A stretch of DNA of 23,141 nt from NCBI GenBank assembly GCA_903833025.1, contig CAILDT010000859.1, positions 1 to 23,141 of the forward strand. The letters run 5' to 3'. The position numbers were made by a program, and so were the translations under genes. Each line of letters starts with the position of its first letter. Within the stretch, counting starts at the first letter, position 1. The notes beneath the pieces are model-generated. The model was not told the origin of the DNA and searched no databases. It was given only the letters and a program-made list of their open reading frames with translations. Below are positions 16,502-23,141 of the stretch, piece by piece. This DNA is from an uncultured Bacteroidota bacterium. GTDB lineage: Bacteria; Bacteroidota; Bacteroidia; 2-12-FULL-35-15.

Positions 16502-17659
16502 CTATTGTTGAATTAATTGTAAACTCCCTATAATATCCTTTAAAGGAACAAACTTCGTTTGAACTTTATTGTCTTCTTTAGCCGTTTGAATTCCTTCGTA
16601 AATAATTTTATCTTTTTCCGAAAGACCAGATTCTATGATATATAAATTACTTAAACTTTGTTTTACAACAATGTTTCGGGATTTTACGGTATTATTTTGG
16701 TCAACCACAAAAACAAAAATCTTATCTTGAATTTCATAAGTCGATTTTTGTGGTATTATCAACGCATTTTTAATTGGAATTACCAACCTTACCTTACCTG
16801 TTTCACCGTGCTTTAAAAGCAAATCAGGATTAGGAAATTTCGCCCTGAAAGAAATATTTCCTGTACCATTGTCAAATTCACTTTCTACAGTTTCAACCTC
16901 TCCTTTATATTTATGTTCGTCACCGTTAGCCAGCAATAATGTTGCAGCGTTTTTATCATCTCCCTTTTTATTCCTTGTTTTATAATCAAGGTACTCGTCT
17001 TCTGCAAGATTAAAATAAGCATACACTTCTTTGTTGTTCGAAAGCGATGTTAATAAAGTACCTTCGTCAATAGCACTACCTGCTTTAAACCTTGTTCTGT
17101 CGATGGTTCCATCAAATGGTGCTTTTATTTCGCAATAAGAAAGATTAAGTTCTGCAAGTGCCACTTCAGCATTTGCTTCATCCAGTTTTGCCTGTGCTAA
17201 TGCAAGTTCTGTTTGAGAAACTATATTTTTATCTGCAAGTTTTTTCTCATTCTGCAATTCCAGTTCTGCCCCTTTCGCTCCTGCTTTGGCTTTCAATAAT
17301 TCAGCTTGAAATTCAATAGGTCTTATATTAAAAAGAAGTTGCCCTGCTGTAACGTGTTGCCCTTCGTCAACATTTATTTTTTCCAGATACCCTTTCACCA
17401 TTGCCTTTATTTCAATATTTTGTAATGATTGAATTTGAGCAACGTACTCTTTTGAGAAGGATGTATCTACAGTAATCGGGCTGGTAATTGTATATACCCC
17501 TTCTTCGCTCTTTTCTTTTTTATTAGAAGAGCAACCGGTTAAATAAACCAACGCAGAAATGCCAATCAGCACAACTATTTTATTAGTTGATTTAGAAATA
17601 AGTTTTAGAGACTTTGTGATTTGGTTGTTAAAAAAATACGCCATTAAATTAAAATTCAT
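16502..17659 (-). CDS. RND efflux periplasmic adaptor (membrane fusion protein, AcrA-like lipoprotein)
   Basis: This 385-residue adaptor links the RND pump to the outer-membrane channel. A lipobox, LVYLTGC, places the acylated Cys at 43. The barrel-sandwich/lipoyl halves are recognisable (MVKGYLEKINVDEGQHVTAG and IKAPFDGTIDRTRFKAGSAI), separated by a helical hairpin (about 115-165, Ala/Glu/Lys-rich). Beta-barrel and membrane-proximal domains follow (FRAKFPNPDLLLKHGETGKV). The n-region before the hydrophobic core is unusually long for a lipoprotein signal, so translation may start at the in-frame ATG at 17644 (residue 6) or elsewhere downstream. First pump gene of the operon; a small secreted protein gene lies 72 bp upstream. 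Confidence 0.94.
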   Translation of the reverse strand: MNFNLMAYFFNNQITKSLKLISKSTNKIVVLIGISALVYLTGCSSNKKEKSEEGVYTITSPITVDTSFSKEYVAQIQSLQNIEIKAMVKGYLEKINVDEGQHVTAGQLLFNIRPIEFQAELLKAKAGAKGAELELQNEKKLADKNIVSQTELALAQAKLDEANAEVALAELNLSYCEIKAPFDGTIDRTRFKAGSAIDEGTLLTSLSNNKEVYAYFNLAEDEYLDYKTRNKKGDDKNAATLLLANGDEHKYKGEVETVESEFDNGTGNISFRAKFPNPDLLLKHGETGKVRLVIPIKNALIIPQKSTYEIQDKIFVFVVDQNNTVKSRNIVVKQSLSNLYIIESGLSEKDKIIYEGIQTAKEDNKVQTKFVPLKDIIGSLQLIQQ

Positions 17660-17731
17660 AGAAATAAAATAGTACTTAAATTGTGAACGAGAAAGTTTAG
17701 AAAAATCACTTTTAAAAAGCGAAAAAAAATT

Positions 17732-18100
17732 CTAAATGCGAAATACATTCAAATAGCTTTGAGAGGTTCTGCGAAGCAAAAATTGGGGTTGTTGCAGAAC
17801 CGAATTTGAATGGAAAGAAGTAGTTAATAAAGAAGAAATAAAATTAAAATGGATGAAAGGAGTGATGGTAAAGTTAATATTTCCAAAATTGCTTTCGTCG
17901 TTATCATCTTCTAAATCCATTTCTGCAATTTCGGTAGTGTGGTTTCCTACTGGGTTTGTGGTGTCGTCCGACAGAGGGTCGGTCTGAATTCGCATTTTAT
18001 TAGTCCTTTCTACAATACCTTTTGTATTAGTAGTACTAAAAACGTTAACAGATAAACACAACAACAAACAAACAAACAAACTTATTTTAACCGATTTCAT
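17732..18100 (-). CDS. Small secreted/periplasmic protein of unknown function preceding the efflux genes
   Basis: This 122-residue protein starts at ATG 18100 (MKSVKISLFVCLLLCLSVNV, signal peptide cleaved near VFS). An in-frame TTG at 18127 is rejected because it lies inside the -7 box. The mature chain has an acidic stretch, EIAEMDLEDDNDESNFG, then hydrophobic and aromatic residues (FTITPFIHFNFISSLL) and a C-terminal QQPQFLLRRTSQ. No family is recognised with confidence. Short secreted proteins with a Pro-Gln-Phe/Leu-like tail often precede CzcA/CusA-type RND operons in Bacteroidota, and this may be a relative without their Cys/His richness. Its promoter probably drives the whole efflux operon, because no terminator lies between it and the adaptor gene. 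Confidence 0.7.
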   Translation of the reverse strand: MKSVKISLFVCLLLCLSVNVFSTTNTKGIVERTNKMRIQTDPLSDDTTNPVGNHTTEIAEMDLEDDNDESNFGNINFTITPFIHFNFISSLLTTSFHSNSVLQQPQFLLRRTSQSYLNVFRI

Positions 18101-18124
18101 TTCTGTTTTTACTAATTTGGTTTG

Positions 18125-18132
18125 CAAAAGTA
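18125..18132 (-). promoter_or_regulatory. -7 box of the small-protein/efflux operon promoter
   Basis: TACTTTTG on the minus strand fits TAnnTTTG. The expected transcript start is about 20 nt upstream of the ATG at 18100. No clear -33 TTTG is visible and no repressor operator could be identified, although such operons are usually regulated. Confidence 0.5.
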
Positions 18133-18228
18133 TCTATTATATGGAGTGAAAAATTTCTTTTTAGCATAAATTAACAGAATGAGAATGGTTGCGAGGCAAT
18201 TAGATAGCTATTAGTAAAACAAATTGTT

Positions 18229-18256
18229 TTTGGTTATAAATATTTTAATACATTTG
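18229..18256 (+). promoter_or_regulatory. tRNA-Phe promoter
   Basis: TTTG at 18229-18232 and TACATTTG at 18249-18256 are 16 bp apart. The box ends 16 nt before the mature 5' end of the tRNA, leaving a short leader for RNase P to remove. Confidence 0.6.
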
Positions 18257-18272
18257 CACCCCCGAATAAAGG

Positions 18273-18345
18273 GGTACCCTAGCTCAGTTGGTAGAGCAAA
18301 GGACTGAAAATCCTTGTGTCACTGGTTCGATTCCAGTGGGTACCA
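18273..18345 (+). tRNA. tRNA-Phe (anticodon GAA)
   Basis: All cloverleaf parts are visible. The acceptor stem GGTACCC (18273-18279) pairs with GGGTACC (18338-18344); the D arm is GCTCAGTTGGTAGAGC; the anticodon stem AAGGA/TCCTT encloses loop CTGAAAA with anticodon GAA; the T arm is ACTGG-TTCGATT-CCAGT; the discriminator is A at 18345. CCA is not encoded (next bases CAG), so it must be added by the CCA-adding enzyme. It is a lone tRNA with its own promoter and terminator. Confidence 0.97.
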
Positions 18346-18351
18346 CAGTAA

Positions 18352-18382
18352 AAGGAAGGTGTTTAAAACATCTTCCTTTTTT
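18352..18382 (+). terminator. Terminator of tRNA-Phe
   Basis: The arms AAGGAAGGTGTTT (18352-18364) and AAACATCTTCCTT (18366-18378) pair with one G-T wobble, and a T-run continues to 18382. It lies directly after the tRNA. Confidence 0.85.
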
Positions 18383-18481
18383 CTTTTCATAAATAGTTAT
18401 TTGTTTTATTAATGTTACAAGTGCTTATAACATTTAACATTTTATTGAACCTCTATTAACACTTTTGTTCAAACTCTTCTT

Positions 18482-18489
18482 TACTTTTG
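18482..18489 (+). promoter_or_regulatory. -7 box upstream of the large T9SS protein gene
   Basis: TACTTTTG matches the consensus. A TTTG at 18464-18467 is only 14 bp upstream, short for a -33 element. The implied 5' leader to the start at 18568 is about 75 nt, very A+T-rich and without recognisable structure. Confidence 0.45.
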
Positions 18490-18567
18490 CGACAAATTAA
18501 TTCAAACATTACATTTATTAATAATAAATTCCTTTATTTTAAACAAGCTTTATAACAATCACAAATT

Positions 18568-21267
18568 TTGAAGATTTCCCAATCAAAACTCTTTATTCTA
18601 TTCTTGATAAGTTCTCTTTTTGCAATTAGCACTCATTCACAAACATTGATCATGAATGAGGTTTCAAACGGAATAAGTGGCTCTGGTAATAGTACACAGG
18701 AATATGTAGAGTTTGTAGTAGTAAGTAATAGTGTGGTTTACAATTGCAACAGCCCTACTCCTCCTTGCATTGATATTAGAGGTTGGATTTTTGATGATAA
18801 TAGCGGTTATCACGGTCCTGCTGGTGTAGCAGCAGGTGCTGTAAGGTTTTCAAATGATGCACTTTGGTCTTGTGTGCCGTTGGGAACAATAATAGTAATA
18901 TACAATGGGCTCGACCGTAACCCAGCAATTCCGCCTGACGATTTATCTCTTACTGATGGCAATTGCACTATTATCGCTCCAATTGATAATGTTACACTTT
19001 TTGATCAAAACCCAACTACACCTGGTGCTATTGCCTGCTCTTATCCCTCTACAGGATGGGTAGCTGGCGGTCTTTGGGCAAATACTGCCCTTGCCAACCC
19101 ATCAGATTGTGCTCGAATAGTTGATTTAGGGGGGTGTGAAGTATTCTCGGTTTGTTACGGGGCAGCTGATAATCTTAATACTTTAATTTATTTTGCCCCA
19201 GTTGGTACTAACACTGTTTATTATTTTAATGGGCTAAATCCAACGTTACAAGCCAATTGGAGTGCCGCATCAGCATCCACTTCCCAAACACCTGGCGCAC
19301 CTAACAATACTACAAACGCGGCATACATTGCTCAATTCAATAATGGATGTTTACCTATTACTCCAATAAACGTTACTGCTACTTTTACTAATGCAGGTTG
19401 TACTTGCACAGGCACAGCTACAGCTACTGCTACTGGCTCAATCTCCGGATATACATATGCTTGGTTTGATGCCGCCTTTGTAGCTATTGGACAATCTACG
19501 GCTACTGCAACGGGTTTATGCGCGGGAGTTTATAATGTCATCGCTACTTCTTCTATCGGATGCGCCGACACAGCAAGTGTAACCATAATTGGTGCTGGTG
19601 CTTCAACAGTTACTGTAAATTCGCCAACCATTTGCACTGGCGATACTGCTGTATTAACTGCTGCTGGCGCAACGAGTTATACTTGGAGTGCAGGTGCCAC
19701 TGTTACAGGTGCAACCACTGCATCTGTAACGCCTGCTGTTACCACTAGTTATACCGTTACAGGTACTACAGGCGGGTGCTCGTCCACTGCAATTGCGACT
19801 GTTACTGTTGCTTCGGTACTTAATGTTGCTGTTAACTCGCCCTCTATTTGTGCTGGAACTTCAGCAACATTAACTGCAACAGGTGCTGCAACTTATACGT
19901 GGAGCCCAGGTGCTACATCAACAGGAATAACTACCGCAACTGCATCGCCATTAGCAACTGCAACATATACTGTTACAGGCACTACAGCAGGTTGTAGTGC
20001 CACAGCTGTGGCAACTGTAACGGTAAATCCCACTCCCTTAGTAACTATAAATTCGCCAACAATATGCGCTGGTGCAACTGCCACATTAAATGCCGCTGGA
20101 GCCACTTCGTACACTTGGAGTGTAGGTGCTACATCCTCCGGAACAACCACTGCAAATGCATCGCCATTAGCAACTACCACTTATACAGTAACAGGAACTA
20201 CAGCTGTTTGTAGCTCCACCGCTGTATCTACAGTAACTATAAACGTTGGATTAACATTAGTTGCAGGTACAAATGGTTCTATTTGTCCTGGCGATTCGAT
20301 TGTACTCACAGCTTTAGCTACCTTCGGAAATGGCGGACCATATACGTACAGCTGGTCACCTGCTGTTGGCGTTTTAGGTAACGTAAGCCCTGCGCTTACT
20401 ACTACTTATACTGTTTCGGCAAACGATGGCTGCTCCCCAACTGCTACAGCTATAGTTACTATAACGGTGCTGCCTGCACCAACAGTGGTGATGAATGCAA
20501 ATACATTATCTGGTTGTGCTCCTATTTGTGTTAATTTTACTGATGCTTCCACCGTATTAGGAGGAGGTACAATAAATAGTTGGGAATGGAATTTGGGGGA
20601 TGGTGTGTTAAACACTACACAAAACCCTATTCATTGTTATGTAAATGCGGGTTCGTATTCTGTAAGTTTGACGGTAACTGCCTCTAATGGATGCACAGGC
20701 AATGCGATTCAAAACAATTATATAAATGTATATCCTGTGCCCGAAGCGGAGTTTACGAGCAATACTGCGGTAACTGATATTCTCAACTCTCAAATTTGTT
20801 TTTCCAATCAATCTATTGATGCAAGCATTTACCAATGGAGTTTTGGAGATATGGCATCTTCTACCGAAACCAATCCCGTTCATACTTATAATACTACTGG
20901 GCAATATTCGGTTTTATTAATTGCGGCTAACAGTCAGGGATGTGTGGATAGTGCAATGTATTCTATTGATATTACAGGGATATTTACTTTTTATGCGCCT
21001 AATGCATTTACGCCTAATGATGATTTAACAAACAATATTTTTCTGCCAAAAGGGATAGGTTGGAATTTGGATAAGTACAAATTAATGATTTTTGATCGAT
21101 GGGGAAATATGTGTTTTGAAACTTTGGATGCCAGCAAAGGTTGGGATGGAAAAGCAAATAACGGAAGCGAATTTGCCCAGCAGGATGTATATGTTTGGAA
21201 GGTAGAGTTGACCGATTTATTTAATTCGGCTCACCATTATATAGGTAGTGTTACTATAATAAAATAA
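18568..21267 (+). CDS. Large surface protein: lamin-tail domain, Ig-like repeats, PKD domains, T9SS type B sorting domain
   Basis: This 899-residue secreted protein has a signal peptide at residues 1-25 (LFILFLISSLFAISTHSQ). The start must be TTG at 18568: an in-frame TAA at 18553-18555 precedes it and no ATG is available before the signal peptide. LIMNEVSNG at 27-35 begins a lamin-tail domain reaching about 245. Ser/Thr/Ala-rich Ig-like repeats of about 70 residues follow at about 347-413, 419-485, 490-558 and a diverged one at 563-634, each with NSPTICAG and TYTVTGTT-type motifs. Two PKD domains follow (about 638-721, WEWNLGDG; about 722-802, YQWSFGD). Residues about 805-899 are the gliding-motility/CHU C-terminal domain (YAPNAFTPNDDLTNNIF, DRWGNMCFE, GWDGKANNG). 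It is probably surface-attached and adhesive; the exact role is unknown. Confidence 0.93.
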   Translation: MKISQSKLFILFLISSLFAISTHSQTLIMNEVSNGISGSGNSTQEYVEFVVVSNSVVYNCNSPTPPCIDIRGWIFDDNSGYHGPAGVAAGAVRFSNDALWSCVPLGTIIVIYNGLDRNPAIPPDDLSLTDGNCTIIAPIDNVTLFDQNPTTPGAIACSYPSTGWVAGGLWANTALANPSDCARIVDLGGCEVFSVCYGAADNLNTLIYFAPVGTNTVYYFNGLNPTLQANWSAASASTSQTPGAPNNTTNAAYIAQFNNGCLPITPINVTATFTNAGCTCTGTATATATGSISGYTYAWFDAAFVAIGQSTATATGLCAGVYNVIATSSIGCADTASVTIIGAGASTVTVNSPTICTGDTAVLTAAGATSYTWSAGATVTGATTASVTPAVTTSYTVTGTTGGCSSTAIATVTVASVLNVAVNSPSICAGTSATLTATGAATYTWSPGATSTGITTATASPLATATYTVTGTTAGCSATAVATVTVNPTPLVTINSPTICAGATATLNAAGATSYTWSVGATSSGTTTANASPLATTTYTVTGTTAVCSSTAVSTVTINVGLTLVAGTNGSICPGDSIVLTALATFGNGGPYTYSWSPAVGVLGNVSPALTTTYTVSANDGCSPTATAIVTITVLPAPTVVMNANTLSGCAPICVNFTDASTVLGGGTINSWEWNLGDGVLNTTQNPIHCYVNAGSYSVSLTVTASNGCTGNAIQNNYINVYPVPEAEFTSNTAVTDILNSQICFSNQSIDASIYQWSFGDMASSTETNPVHTYNTTGQYSVLLIAANSQGCVDSAMYSIDITGIFTFYAPNAFTPNDDLTNNIFLPKGIGWNLDKYKLMIFDRWGNMCFETLDASKGWDGKANNGSEFAQQDVYVWKVELTDLFNSAHHYIGSVTIIK
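19606..20241 (+). repeat. Three in-gene tandem repeats of about 70 codons
   Basis: Within the large T9SS protein, three consecutive segments encode near-copies containing NSPTICAG, ATSYTWS.GAT and TYTVTGTT motifs. A fourth, diverged copy extends to about 20470. The copies are similar in protein and partly in DNA, consistent with duplication of an Ig-like module; copy number may vary between strains. Confidence 0.8.
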
Positions 21268-21690
21268 GCAAACTAACCTTCCTTTCCAAATCCTTTTGCT
21301 TTTCACTTTTACTATTTCAACCTAAGCCCTACTGCACATTCTTCGCTTCAGCTTAGCTTGTACTGGTAATTCCATCGTATTAAAGTTACTTCCAAAAGGT
21401 TATTAGTGGTAGATTTAGTCACTAAATGGTTTCATTTTAATTGCAAATGAAAGTGTCGGTGGCGAGGTAGTTTGAGGTAGCGAAGATAATAAAGGTAAAA
21501 GCGAGAACTTCCCATTTGCACCCGACCCGCGCGAATTATCTTCTTTTTGCATTTGCGGCGCAGCGAATAAATTAAAGAAAAAAAGATGCCGCGAGTGGGC
21601 GGGATGATTGGTGAGCCGAAGTGTGAATGTTGCCGCCCTAATATTTATACATATATAAATGTATAAACCAAAAAGACTTACTTTTGCAAA
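21268..21690. other. Gene-free stretch with a GC-richer block and small hairpins
   Basis: No convincing gene is seen. The first 140 bp are ordinary AT-rich sequence without a clear terminator for the upstream gene. A 7-1-7 palindrome (ATTTAGT-C-ACTAAAT, 21413-21427) and an 8-bp hairpin (TTTCATTT at 21430-21437 with AAATGAAA at 21445-21452) are followed by a block at about 21453-21640 that is visibly richer in G+C and purine-biased, with GCGC and CCGCG clusters. A 169-codon minus-strand frame covers 21415-21924, but its beginning is antisense to the next gene and it has no start signal, so it is not called as a gene. Confidence 0.55.
21679..21686 (+). promoter_or_regulatory. -7 box of the 21691 gene
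   Basis: TACTTTTG ends 4 nt before the ATG at 21691. No good -33 TTTG is seen. The spacing implies that transcription begins at or next to the start codon. Confidence 0.55.
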
Positions 21691-22359
21691 ATGATTGATT
21701 ATGCAAAAATTGATACTACTATTAATATAGATGGAGTAGATTTTCATCAGCCGGTTACTGCTTTTACTGACTATATTATTACTGCTATTTGTTTTTATTT
21801 CTTTTTGAGATTGAGACAGATTAAAAATCCCACTCAAAGCATTACTTGGTGGAAGCGGTTTTATTTTTGTTTGAGTATGGCTTCGATTTTTGGCGGGAGT
21901 TCGCATGCTTTTTTTGCGGTGCATCAGGGGTTTTATTATAAATTGTTTTGGTTTCCGATGCAGTGGTTAAATATTTTTGCTGCGTTTGCGGCTCAACAGG
22001 CAACTTTGTACTCCATTTTCAAAAACTCACCAAAGAAAAAAGTGTTGCGTTGGAGTTATTTAATTCAGCTGATTTTGTTTTCGGTTTCGGTAATTATTTT
22101 CAGCAATTTTTTGGTTGTTATTATTGATAGCGCTATTGCTTTAATTCCGGTGATGATTGTTCATTTTAAAAATAAGGATGCCGAAAAAGGTAATAATTTG
22201 ATTGGTTGGGGAATTGTTATTTTATTTTTTACGGCTATTATTAATGGAACTAAAATTTCCATTAACGAATATTTTACTTATTTGGATATTGCCCACGTTT
22301 TTATTATTGCAAGTTTGTGCGTAATGTTTGTGGGGATAAAATGGAAAGCTATTTCCTGA
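21691..22359 (+). CDS. Seven-helix integral membrane protein, DUF6962-like
   Basis: This 222-residue inner-membrane protein has about seven hydrophobic helices, for example FTDYIITAICFYFFLRL, FYFCLSMASIFGGSSHAFF, WFPMQWLNIFAAFAAQQATL, LIQLILFSVSVIIFSNF and DIAHVFIIASLCVMFVGI. Polar residues inside helices stand out: Asp in FTDY, Ser-His in GGSSHAFF, and Asp/His in LDIAHVF. This layout recalls DUF6962 proteins and more distantly the CREST group of seven-helix metal-dependent hydrolases (ceramidase-like). The family call is from memory and tentative, and no activity is claimed. Its 3' end overlaps the convergent gene by 11 bp. Confidence 0.75.
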   Translation: MIDYAKIDTTINIDGVDFHQPVTAFTDYIITAICFYFFLRLRQIKNPTQSITWWKRFYFCLSMASIFGGSSHAFFAVHQGFYYKLFWFPMQWLNIFAAFAAQQATLYSIFKNSPKKKVLRWSYLIQLILFSVSVIIFSNFLVVIIDSAIALIPVMIVHFKNKDAEKGNNLIGWGIVILFFTAIINGTKISINEYFTYLDIAHVFIIASLCVMFVGIKWKAIS

Positions 22360-23141
22360 AAATTGTTTTTAACTCCTTTCCAATTCCGATAAATGTGAAA
22401 TGATTGAGTGGGAATTCGAAGAAAACGTGGAGCATACTTAAAAGAAACAACGCATAAAACCCCACTTTATAACTTATTGCGTATAATACTACGGAGCAAA
22501 TCCAGAGAACAATTATTACTGTCATCCTCGTTTTTGAAACTTGATTCCATTTTATTATTGTTGTTTTTGAAAACCAATTTAAATAATGGTACGTGTATGC
22601 AAATGCTACAAAACGCATTATGGCAACTGCTTTTGGGCTGATATATAAAGCAACATCATCTTTGTTTAAAGTTCCGAAACCAAATAATTTATATAAAGAT
22701 GTATTTACAATTCTGAAAAATGAATATGCTTTTTTGCCGTATTCACTCACTGGTATTCCAAAACTTTCGGGGGTATATATAAAGAAGGCGATAGCACAAA
22801 GGATAAATACTATTAAAGAAATAATGCCAGAAGTGCTTCTTGATTTTAATGCGCCGAATAAAATAAATGCGCCCGTAAAAATAAATACGTGTACAATAGT
22901 TGGCAACCAAACGGCAAAAATCATAAAAGGTAAATCGGGATAGGTATTAAAACTGAAGATTAAGGAAACGATAAATGTGGCGGCGACCAAAAATAGTTTT
23001 AATGCAAGTTTTTCTACAAACAATATTACAAGCGCATATACAAACGCCGAAAACATAAAGCTGGCAAAGAGGTGGCTCGTTTTCGATTTCTGGTCGAACA
23101 TACCGATAGTTATAAGAATAACGAGGATTACAAAAATCCAA
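22349..23141 (-). CDS. Polytopic membrane protein of unknown function (5' end outside window)
   Basis: The minus-strand frame ends at TAG 22349-22351 and remains open to the window edge. An ATG at 23101 exists, but upstream codons in the same frame read WIFVILVILITIG, another membrane helix, so the real start is probably beyond 23141. At least 263 residues and about eight hydrophobic helices are seen. A distinctive motif lies in the C-terminal half, FAYTYHYLNWFSKTTIIKW, followed later by SMLHVFFEFPLNH; the clustered His, Tyr, Asn and Trp residues in and beside helices could form a site. I recognise no named family. It converges on the 21691 membrane protein with an 11-bp tail-to-tail overlap. 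Confidence 0.8.
   Translation of the reverse strand, partial: WIFVILVILITIGMFDQKSKTSHLFASFMFSAFVYALVILFVEKLALKLFLVAATFIVSLIFSFNTYPDLPFMIFAVWLPTIVHVFIFTGAFILFGALKSRSTSGIISLIVFILCAIAFFIYTPESFGIPVSEYGKKAYSFFRIVNTSLYKLFGFGTLNKDDVALYISPKAVAIMRFVAFAYTYHYLNWFSKTTIIKWNQVSKTRMTVIIVLWICSVVLYAISYKVGFYALFLLSMLHVFFEFPLNHFTFIGIGKELKTIFRK

Noticed and set aside
13330..18100. Heavy-metal (CzcA/CusA-type) efflux operon
   Set aside because: The pump has the AIGIVVDDAIVVVEA and GKNAVLIVEFA motifs of HAE1 drug exporters, and the leading small protein is not Cys/His-rich.
18101..18127. TTG at 18127 as start of the small secreted protein
   Set aside because: That TTG is part of the -7 promoter box, so it cannot be in the transcript. 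The ATG at 18100 gives a normal signal peptide.
21415..21924. 169-codon minus-strand frame
   Set aside because: The first part is antisense to the well-supported membrane protein at 21691, and the rest reads low-complexity sequence over the GC-richer block. No start signal is seen.
1..23141. Defence island, prophage or insertion sequence
   Set aside because: No transposase, integrase, toxin-antitoxin, restriction, Cas or phage structural gene is found; the helicase has no defence-associated partner genes next to it.

Overview
The window is chromosomal DNA from a member of the Bacteroidota. It is AT-rich, and genes lack Shine-Dalgarno sites. Promoters carry the Bacteroidota -7 box TAnnTTTG. 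Two proteins end in type IX secretion (T9SS) sorting domains, one type A and one type B (gliding-motility C-terminal). Gene content and order fit the Chitinophagales/Sphingobacteriia side of the phylum, but nothing here fixes a genus.

Layout. 1-151 (-) is the start of a secreted protein, perhaps DUF1571. 244-4726 (+) holds kdsB (CMP-Kdo synthesis), an HU-CCDC81/SPOR inner-membrane protein, a small outer-membrane beta-barrel protein, and a UPF1/IGHMBP2-like helicase joined to it by an ATGA overlap. 5777-4729 (-) is a purN-rnhA pair, also ATGA-coupled. 5978-8221 (+) is the acpP-fabF-rnc operon. 8270-10866 (+) holds a FadL/OmpP1 porin and a T9SS-exported alpha/beta hydrolase. A gene-poor kilobase follows (10867-11897): a strong palindromic terminator, a long degenerate 21-bp periodic tract, hairpins, and the terminator of the next operon. 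18100-11898 (-) is a small secreted protein followed by a complete tripartite RND efflux system (membrane fusion protein, HAE1 pump, TolC-like outer-membrane factor). Then come tRNA-Phe (18273-18345), a 899-residue lamin-tail/Ig-like/PKD protein with a type B T9SS domain, a 423-bp gene-free stretch with an unusual GC-richer block, and two convergent polytopic membrane proteins, the last cut by the window edge.

Most of the window is housekeeping and envelope biology: LPS precursor synthesis, fatty-acid synthesis, purine synthesis, RNA processing, lipid/hydrophobe import, drug efflux and surface proteins. I found no mobile element, CRISPR array, restriction or defence island. Three observations deserve a second look. 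The 21-bp periodic tract at 11035-11486 has a minus strand that reads as a coiled-coil heptad pattern broken by a 1-nt slip and stops. Several genes have the -7 box only 4-5 nt from the start codon, implying leaderless mRNAs. A small acidic secreted protein leads the efflux operon.
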